From the NCBI GenBank assembly GCA_040772885.1, contig JAXGXF010000026.1, forward strand, positions 1-5,774: 5,774 nt of DNA, in the 5' to 3' direction. The translations under genes and the position numbers were made by a program. How positions within the stretch are numbered: the stretch's first letter is position 1; every line of letters begins with the position of its first letter. Below are positions 1 to 3,559 of this stretch, in pieces. This DNA comes from Pullichristensenella sp002068815. Lineage in GTDB: Bacteria; Bacillota; Clostridia; Christensenellales; Aristaeellaceae. The notes below the pieces were generated by a model. It did no database searches, was not told the DNA's origin, and saw only the letters and a list, made by a program, of their open reading frames with translations.

Positions 1-15
1 CCTGCATTTCTCGGA

Positions 16-51
16 CAGCGTGGCGACTTTGTCGACACGCTGAGGCGTGTC
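16..51 (-). other. Two mutually exclusive hairpins just downstream of sigE
   Basis: Read on the minus strand, the sigE stop codon (52-50) runs straight into an inverted repeat, GACACGC-CTCA-GCGTGTC (51-34, 7 bp, 4-nt loop). A second, longer hairpin follows at 42-16: CAGCGTG pairs with CACGCTG, then a T/C mismatch, then CGAC pairs with GTCG around an AAA loop, giving 11 bp in total. The two share 42-34 and cannot form together. No T-run follows the second hairpin, so it is not a textbook intrinsic terminator. It could be an attenuator, a processing site or an mRNA 3' end. In many endospore formers sigG lies directly behind sigE, but the window ends before any such gene could be seen. The pairing is seen directly; the role is inferred. 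Confidence 0.4.
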
Positions 52-757
52 ACGCCATCTTCTCGATCTCCGCGCGCAGCTTTCCGATGATCCGCTTTTC
101 CAGCCTCGATATGTAGCTCTGCGAGATTCCCAGGAGGTCCGCGACCTCCTTCTGCGTGTGCTCGCGCCCGCCGCCCAGGCCGTAGCGCATCTTGACGATG
201 TCCTTCTCCCGGGCGTTCAGCGTCCGGATCGCGGTGTTGAGCATCTGCCGCTCGACGTCCTGGTCGAGATCGCGCGAGACGAGGTCCGGCTCGGTGCCGA
301 GTATGTCGGAGAGCAGCAGTTCGTTTCCGTCCCAGTCGGTGTTCAGCGGCTCGTCGAACGACACCTCGAGCTTGAGCCTGTTCGTGCGCCTAAGAACCAT
401 CAGTATCTCGTTCTCGATGCAGCGCGAGGCGTAGGTCGCGAGCTTGATATTCTTGTCGGGGTTGAAGGAGTTGACCGCCTTGATCAGCCCGATCGCGCCG
501 ATGGAGATCAGGTCCTCGATGCCTATGCCGGTGTTCTCGAACTTCCGGGCGATGTAGACCACGAGCCTGAGGTTGCGCTCGATCAGGGTCGAGCGGGCGG
601 AAAAGTCGTTGGCCGCCATCCTGTGCATGTAGGAAAGCTCCTCCTCCCTGGTCAGCGGCGGCGGCAGCATCTCGCTTCCGCCGATATAGCACACACCGCC
701 GCGCCTGAGCTGAACCACGAGACCGAATATCGACTGCCGAACCGCTGCAAATGCCAT
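50..757 (-). CDS. sigE: Sporulation sigma factor SigE (pro-sigma-E)
   Basis: This encodes the early mother-cell RNA polymerase sigma factor of endospore formation, made as an inactive membrane-associated precursor. The 235-residue product closely matches the family. Region 2 (about 58-127) contains IERNLRLVVYIARKFENTG, EDLISIG, GLIKAVN and KLATYASRCIENEI, which bind core polymerase and the -10 element. SFDEPLN and DWDGNELLLSD follow at about 133-151. Region 4 (about 180-232) ends in a helix-turn-helix starting TQKEVADLLGISQSYISRLE (201-220). The conserved YIGGSE motif at 24-29 marks the pro-sequence boundary, so about 23 residues precede the expected processing site, slightly fewer than in Bacillus subtilis. 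I chose ATG 757 because AAAGGAG (771-765) lies 7 nt upstream; ATG 763 is in frame but only 1 nt from that site. The ribosome site overlaps the spoIIGA stop, so the two genes form an operon with probable translational coupling. Identification is very secure. Confidence 0.97.
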   Translation of the reverse strand: MAFAAVRQSIFGLVVQLRRGGVCYIGGSEMLPPPLTREEELSYMHRMAANDFSARSTLIERNLRLVVYIARKFENTGIGIEDLISIGAIGLIKAVNSFNPDKNIKLATYASRCIENEILMVLRRTNRLKLEVSFDEPLNTDWDGNELLLSDILGTEPDLVSRDLDQDVERQMLNTAIRTLNAREKDIVKMRYGLGGGREHTQKEVADLLGISQSYISRLEKRIIGKLRAEIEKMA

Positions 758-764
758 TTGCATG

Positions 765-771
765 CTCCTTT
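765..771 (-). promoter_or_regulatory. Ribosome binding site deciding the sigE start
   Basis: AAAGGAG on the minus strand begins on the last base of the spoIIGA stop codon (TGA, 773-771). The spacing is 7 nt to ATG 757 and 1 nt to ATG 763, which favours 757. An open frame extends upstream to an ATG at 820, but that stretch lies inside spoIIGA and is not similar to SigE. Confidence 0.8.
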
Positions 772-1604
772 CATATCGATAGTTTCGCGCGGCCGCGCGT
801 CGAGGAGGGCTCCGCCGCACCGACGATCGGCGGCGCGAGCGCCCGGACGCCGCCGGGCATCTTGCCCGGGTAGACGGCCACCCACAGGTCGGGGGATTTC
901 AGAAAGCCGTTGCCGTAGTCGACGAGGCTGAGCTCGGGCTGAAAGCAGTTGAGCCGCCCCGATCCGCCGAGCGCGCCGTAGCCGACCTGCCGAAAGCCCG
1001 GCGGCGCCGCGCCGTTCGCGGCGCTCTCGTCGTAGTTTCCGGGCAGGATGTCCGCGAGCACCGAACGCTCGACGATCAGCACCGGGAGTCCGCTCAGCGG
1101 CTCCTTGAGCCGGTTGCCCGTGTCGACCAGCGCCTTGAAGCGGGCTTCGCCGCCGTTGACCGAGAGAAAGACCTGCACTTCCCAGGTGACGATGCGCTTT
1201 CTGCGCGCGGAGGAGACGGCCACCAGGGCGCCCGTTCCCACGAGCGCGCCCAGCAGAAAAACGAGGAAGGGACTTCCCGAAAACAGGCGCATGGCCGAGA
1301 GCTGAACGCCGCCGAGAAACACCGCGCCGGCGAGGAGCGACAGCGCGCCGGTTGCGACGGAGCGGAGCGAGTCCGCGGGAAGGGCGATTGCCGAGAGCGC
1401 CGCCGAGAAGAGCGGGAGCAGCGCGAAGCTGCCGAGGAAGCGGAGCCGGGGAAGCTGCGCGAGCACCGCGTACACCGCGCCGAGTCCCGCCGCGAGCAGC
1501 ACGCGCGCCCACCGGACCCGCCCGAGGCTGCGGGCAATGGCGGCGATTGCGAGCAGGTTCATCACGAAGTTCGTCAGCAGGTACGCCTCGATGCTCACGG
1601 ACAT
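771..1604 (-). CDS. spoIIGA: Sigma-E processing peptidase SpoIIGA
   Basis: SpoIIGA is an integral-membrane aspartic protease that removes the pro-sequence of sigma-E at the sporulation septum. The 277-residue product (309 in B. subtilis) begins MSVSIEAYLLTNFVMN, as is typical of the family. Roughly the first 130 residues are a bundle of about five hydrophobic segments (near 5-24, 33-50, 57-76, 83-105 and 112-130). The cytoplasmic half carries the catalytic motif ALVDTGNRLKEPLSG with Asp161-Thr-Gly. The later family signature appears as FRQVGYGALGG followed by GRLNCFQPE. The active enzyme is thought to be a homodimer, each chain giving one Asp. The C-terminal end (about 255-277, VRALAPPIVGAAEPSS onward) is Ala/Pro-rich and less family-like. 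ATG 1604 is preceded by AGAGGTGAT (1616-1608). It lies 13 nt upstream of sigE in the same operon, as in most endospore formers. Confidence 0.94.
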   Translation of the reverse strand: MSVSIEAYLLTNFVMNLLAIAAIARSLGRVRWARVLLAAGLGAVYAVLAQLPRLRFLGSFALLPLFSAALSAIALPADSLRSVATGALSLLAGAVFLGGVQLSAMRLFSGSPFLVFLLGALVGTGALVAVSSARRKRIVTWEVQVFLSVNGGEARFKALVDTGNRLKEPLSGLPVLIVERSVLADILPGNYDESAANGAAPPGFRQVGYGALGGSGRLNCFQPELSLVDYGNGFLKSPDLWVAVYPGKMPGGVRALAPPIVGAAEPSSTRGRAKLSI

Positions 1605-1621
1605 GCAATCACCTCTCGGGC

Positions 1622-1627
1622 ATTATA
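1622..1627 (-). promoter_or_regulatory. Candidate -10 box of the spoIIGA-sigE promoter
   Basis: A perfect TATAAT on the minus strand (1627-1622) predicts a start site near 1617-1615 and a leader of only about 11 nt before ATG 1604. No good -35 sits at 17-18 bp (GGCAAA at 1650-1645). The best match, TTCAAA (1656-1651), would need a 23-bp spacer. The B. subtilis spoIIG promoter also has an over-long spacer (about 22 bp) and depends on Spo0A, so the arrangement fits. A second TATAAT on the same strand (1714-1709, preceded by ATGGC) could be an additional, more distal start. Neither has experimental support here. Confidence 0.5.
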
Positions 1628-1659
1628 CCGAGGCGCGAGACGGGTTTGCCTTTGAAAAA

Positions 1660-1666
1660 TGTCGCG
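1660..1666 (+). promoter_or_regulatory. Inverted, weaker Spo0A-like half-site (TGTCGCG)
   Basis: On the plus strand this matches the 0A box in 5 of 7 positions. It forms an 8-bp inverted repeat (AAATGTCG 1657-1664, CGACATTT 1684-1691) with the strong box. It would lie near -44 to -50 of the predicted spoIIGA start, where an activator touching polymerase would be expected. Confidence 0.3.
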
Positions 1667-1681
1667 CAAATTCTTGAAATT

Positions 1682-1688
1682 TTCGACA
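1682..1688 (-). promoter_or_regulatory. Spo0A box (TGTCGAA) upstream of spoIIGA
   Basis: The minus strand reads AATGTCGAAAA, an exact match to the core 0A box TGTCGAA bound by phosphorylated Spo0A. It lies about 66-72 bp upstream of the predicted spoIIGA start site. Spo0A~P directly activates spoIIG in B. subtilis, so position and sequence both fit. The match is seen; binding is inferred. Confidence 0.55.
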
Positions 1689-1722
1689 TTTCTTCATAAA
1701 AACACACCATTATAGCCATAAA

Positions 1723-1729
1723 ATCGACA
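1723..1729 (-). promoter_or_regulatory. Second Spo0A-like box (TGTCGAT)
   Basis: The minus strand reads AATGTCGATTT, a 6 of 7 match to the 0A box. It has the same orientation as the box at 1688-1682 and is displaced by 41 bp, close to four helical turns, so both would lie on the same DNA face. The AATGTCGA core is identical in the two copies. Confidence 0.4.
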
Positions 1730-1909
1730 TTATTGCGCGACGGGCTCCGGCGCAGCGGGGGAGGAGCGCGGCGCATTCTGCAAACGCCGAACGGCGGACG
1801 GGCAGTTTTGCCGCGCGCAATCGATGTGAAAACCAAAAAATGAATGATAATATTTATATATGCGCACAAATTGTGAAAATTCGATGTTATTCGCCGGCTT
1901 CCGTGCGAT

Positions 1910-1916
1910 TGTCGAA
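1910..1916 (+). promoter_or_regulatory. Spo0A-like box (TGTCGAA) facing the YlmC-type gene
   Basis: TTGTCGAAG on the plus strand contains an exact core 0A box 68 bp upstream of the ATG at 1984. A single 7-mer can occur by chance, but the region already holds related sites. If real, it would place the plus-strand gene under Spo0A control as well. Confidence 0.35.
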
Positions 1917-1983
1917 GCTTTTTTTTCAAAATTTGCACGCTTTTTCCCGCGCGCGCATAGAATAGGAGGAGGGGGCGAGGGAA

Positions 1984-2226
1984 ATGACGTTTTGCGAGCT
2001 CAAACAGAAGGACGTCATCAACATCTGCGACGGGCGGAGGCTCGGGAAGCCGATCGACCTGGTGCTCAACGAAGCCGCCTGCGTCTGCGCGCTGATCGTG
2101 CCGGGGCCGTCGAGCTTCTGGAACTGCCTGAAGCCCGACCGCGAGGGGATATCGATCCCTTGGGAGCGCATCCGGCGCATCGGCGACGACGTGATCCTGG
2201 TGGAGCTGGAGGCGAATTACACATGA
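1984..2226 (+). CDS. YlmC/YmxH family sporulation protein (PRC-barrel-like)
   Basis: This small 80-residue protein (starts MTFCELKQKDVINICDGRRLG) matches the YlmC/YmxH family, which is restricted to endospore formers and has a PRC-barrel-like beta fold. Family features are the opening ELKQKDVINICDG, then GKPIDLVLN, the hydrophobic strand CALIVPG, and the end motif ISIPWERIRRIGDDVILVE. The biochemical role is unknown; no catalytic residues are apparent. A long purine tract containing AGGAGGAGGGGG (1964-1975) precedes the start; GGAGG at 1968-1972 leaves 11 nt to the ATG. In many Clostridia a member of this family lies between sigG and nrdR on the same strand. Here it keeps nrdR downstream but is divergent from spoIIGA-sigE, suggesting a local rearrangement. 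The length is normal. Confidence 0.88.
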   Translation: MTFCELKQKDVINICDGRRLGKPIDLVLNEAACVCALIVPGPSSFWNCLKPDREGISIPWERIRRIGDDVILVELEANYT

Positions 2227-2272
2227 AAACCGAATGCAAAGCCGCGCGACTTAACATTTTTTCGGATAGGGC

Positions 2273-2301
2273 TAGACGAAGCGTTATTTTTTGTGTATAA
2301 T
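2273..2301 (+). promoter_or_regulatory. Sigma-A-type promoter of nrdR
   Basis: TAGACG (2273-2278, 4 of 6 to the -35 consensus) is followed after exactly 17 bp by a perfect TATAAT (2296-2301), predicting a start near 2308 and a leader of about 20 nt. The flanking sequence is AT-rich against a GC-rich background. The -10 lies inside an imperfect palindrome, GTGTATAATATTCAC (2293-2307), which could be an operator. It does not match the NrdR box, whose outer arms read ACAC...GTGT. Confidence 0.65.
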
Positions 2302-2326
2302 ATTCACGTATGAGGTGAGCCAGCGG

Positions 2327-2791
2327 ATGAAGTGCGTCTTCTGCAATTGCACACAGAGCCGCGTGATCGATTCGCGCCAGAGCGAGGACGGCCTCTCCAT
2401 CCGCCGCCGGCGGGAGTGCGAGAACTGCGGCCGGAGGTTTACGACCTACGAGCGCATCGACATGATCCCGCTGATGGTCGTGAAGAAGGACCAGACGCGC
2501 GAGCCCTTTCAGGCGGACAAGCTCCGGCCCGGCATCGTCAAGGCGTGCGAGAAGCGTCCGGTGCCGTTGAGCGCCATCGACGATCTGATCCGCGAGGTCG
2601 AGCGCAGGGCCTACTCGCAGGGCGACGCCGAGATCACGAGCCACTTCATCGGCGAGATGGTCATGGAGGGGCTGAAAAAACTCGACGAGGTCGCCTACGT
2701 GCGCTTCGCGTCGGTCTACCGCCAGTTCCGGGACATTCAGACGTTCATGGACGAGCTCAGCAAGCTGCTCGTGGACGGAAGCGACCACTAG
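2327..2791 (+). CDS. nrdR: Transcriptional repressor NrdR
   Basis: NrdR is the ATP/dATP-sensing repressor of ribonucleotide reductase operons. The 154-residue length is typical. An N-terminal zinc ribbon has Cys3-Cys6 and Cys31-Cys34, with the family sequences VIDSR (13-17), IRRRREC (25-31) and RRFTTYER (36-43). An ATP-cone domain follows at about 46-136 (MVVKKDQTREPF, then KLRPGIVKACEKRPV); it binds ATP or dATP and controls oligomer state. The C-terminal part contains VAYVRFASVYRQF, also a family signature. GAGGTGAG (2312-2319) is 7 nt upstream of the ATG. An in-frame ATG at 2291 is unlikely because it overlaps the promoter and lengthens the protein beyond the family norm. No nrd structural gene lies in the window, so its targets are elsewhere. 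Confidence 0.97.
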   Translation: MKCVFCNCTQSRVIDSRQSEDGLSIRRRRECENCGRRFTTYERIDMIPLMVVKKDQTREPFQADKLRPGIVKACEKRPVPLSAIDDLIREVERRAYSQGDAEITSHFIGEMVMEGLKKLDEVAYVRFASVYRQFRDIQTFMDELSKLLVDGSDH

Positions 2792-2857
2792 ACACGGGTA
2801 CGTCCGGCGCCCCAGCCGGTTGACATACCAAGTACAAGAAAGAAAGAGGATACGCGC
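2792..2857 (+). promoter_or_regulatory. nrdR / response-regulator spacer with small hairpin and TTGACA repeat
   Basis: The 66-bp spacer holds a 5-bp GC hairpin (CCGGC 2804-2808, GCCGG 2815-2819) without a following T-run, so it is a poor terminator. TTGACA (2820-2825) matches a -35 box, but no -10 is found at 17 bp. After 5 bp comes AGTACA (2831-2836), giving an 11-bp-spaced pair loosely like the PhoP box of Bacillus (repeats of TT[A/T]ACA). AGAGGA (2845-2850), 7 nt before the ATG at 2858, is the ribosome binding site. Readthrough from nrdR is plausible. Confidence 0.35.
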
Positions 2858-3559
2858 ATGGCAAACGAACTTATTTTGGCCGTTGACGACGAGGCTCATA
2901 TCCTTGAACTGCTGTCGTTCAATCTCGAGGCCTCCGGTTACAGGGTGGTGACCGCCGCGACGGGCGAAGACGCTCTGGTGGTCTGTGCGCATGAGCGTCC
3001 CGCAATGGTGCTGCTGGATATTATGCTGCCGGGCATTGACGGCATGGAGGTCTGCCGGAGGCTCAAGAGCGCCCCGACGACCGCCGACATACCGATCATC
3101 ATGCTCACCGCCAAGGGCGACGAGGTGGACAAGATCCTGGGCCTTGAGCTCGGCGCGGACGATTATATTACGAAGCCCTTCTCCGTGCGCGAGCTGATCG
3201 CGCGTGTCAAGGCGCTCTTGCGCCGCGCGGCGCCGCAGAACGAGGAGGAGGGAATCCTGCACGTCGGAGGGCTGACGATCGACGTGGGCAACTACGAGGC
3301 GTTCCGAAACGGCGAGAAGCTGTCGCTGACGCTCAAGGAGTTCGAGCTTTTGAAGCTGCTCGTCCTCTCCCGCGGCAAGGTGCTCACGCGCGATTTCCTG
3401 CTGGACCGCATCTGGGGCTACGAGTTCTACGGCGAGACCCGCACGGTCGACGTGCACATCCGCCACATCCGGCAGAAGCTCGGCGACGACGCGCACTATA
3501 TTGAGACGATCCGCGGCGTCGGCTACAAGTTCAACGACAGGCAGGAGAATCGTCTGTGA
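2858..3559 (+). CDS. OmpR/PhoB-family response regulator (PhoP/WalR-like)
   Basis: This 233-residue DNA-binding response regulator is the cytoplasmic output of a two-component system. The receiver domain (about 4-121) has the acidic pair Asp10-Asp11, the phospho-acceptor Asp54 in LLDIMLPGIDG, Thr84 in IIMLTAKGDE, and Lys106 in YITKPFSVREL. After a linker, a winged-helix DNA-binding domain (about 150-230) shows LTLKEFELLKLL, RDFLLDRIWGY, the recognition-helix region RTVDVHIRHIRQKLG and the wing YIETIRGVGYKF. All active-site residues are present. The stop codon overlaps the GTG start of the kinase gene in the sequence GTGA, so the two are co-translated partners. Overall sequence resembles PhoP/PhoB phosphate regulators and WalR. 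Without pst or wal neighbours the regulon cannot be assigned, so I give no symbol. Confidence 0.92.
   Translation: MANELILAVDDEAHILELLSFNLEASGYRVVTAATGEDALVVCAHERPAMVLLDIMLPGIDGMEVCRRLKSAPTTADIPIIMLTAKGDEVDKILGLELGADDYITKPFSVRELIARVKALLRRAAPQNEEEGILHVGGLTIDVGNYEAFRNGEKLSLTLKEFELLKLLVLSRGKVLTRDFLLDRIWGYEFYGETRTVDVHIRHIRQKLGDDAHYIETIRGVGYKFNDRQENRL

Larger units (their letters stand above)
1605..1983. other. Divergent spoIIGA / YlmC-type gene intergenic region
   Basis: This 379-bp stretch has no convincing gene. AT-rich patches at about 1650-1735 and 1825-1935 flank a GC-rich block (1740-1820) that holds small hairpins (CGCCG-AA-CGGCG at 1785-1796, GGCA-GTTT-TGCC at 1801-1812). The left patch holds the Spo0A-like boxes and TATAAT hexamers facing spoIIGA. 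The right patch holds a palindrome CACAA-A-TTGTG (1865-1875), direct repeats of TGTGAAAA (1825-1832, 1872-1879) and TCGATGT (1821-1827, 1881-1887), and a further Spo0A-like box (1910-1916). A TAGAAT (1958-1963) with TTGCAC 19 bp upstream is the best, though weak, sigma-A-like promoter for the plus-strand gene. Confidence 0.6.

Noticed and set aside
652..1608. Alternative minus-strand frame of 318 codons over spoIIGA and the start of sigE
   Set aside because: It is Arg/Ala/Gly-rich low-complexity sequence in another frame of the well-supported spoIIGA gene.
1609..1938. Minus-strand frame of 109 codons in the divergent intergenic region
   Set aside because: It covers the promoter elements and changes composition abruptly between AT- and GC-rich blocks. 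There is no plausible ribosome site and no family resemblance.
1932..1963. Sigma-G-type promoter (TGCACG...CATAGAA) for the YlmC-type gene
   Set aside because: The -35 is poor, the -10 has a mismatch, and the spacer is only 16 bp, so it does not meet the consensus.
2292..2308. NrdR box or Rex/CRP-type operator upstream of nrdR
   Set aside because: The arms read GTG...CAC, opposite to the NrdR box, and the spacing does not fit Rex or CRP consensus sites. I kept it only as an unassigned palindrome.
2066..3496. Long minus-strand open frame (476 codons) across YlmC-type gene, nrdR and the response regulator
   Set aside because: It runs through three unrelated genes and their intergenic regions, including the nrdR promoter. 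It is a composition shadow with no recognisable domain.
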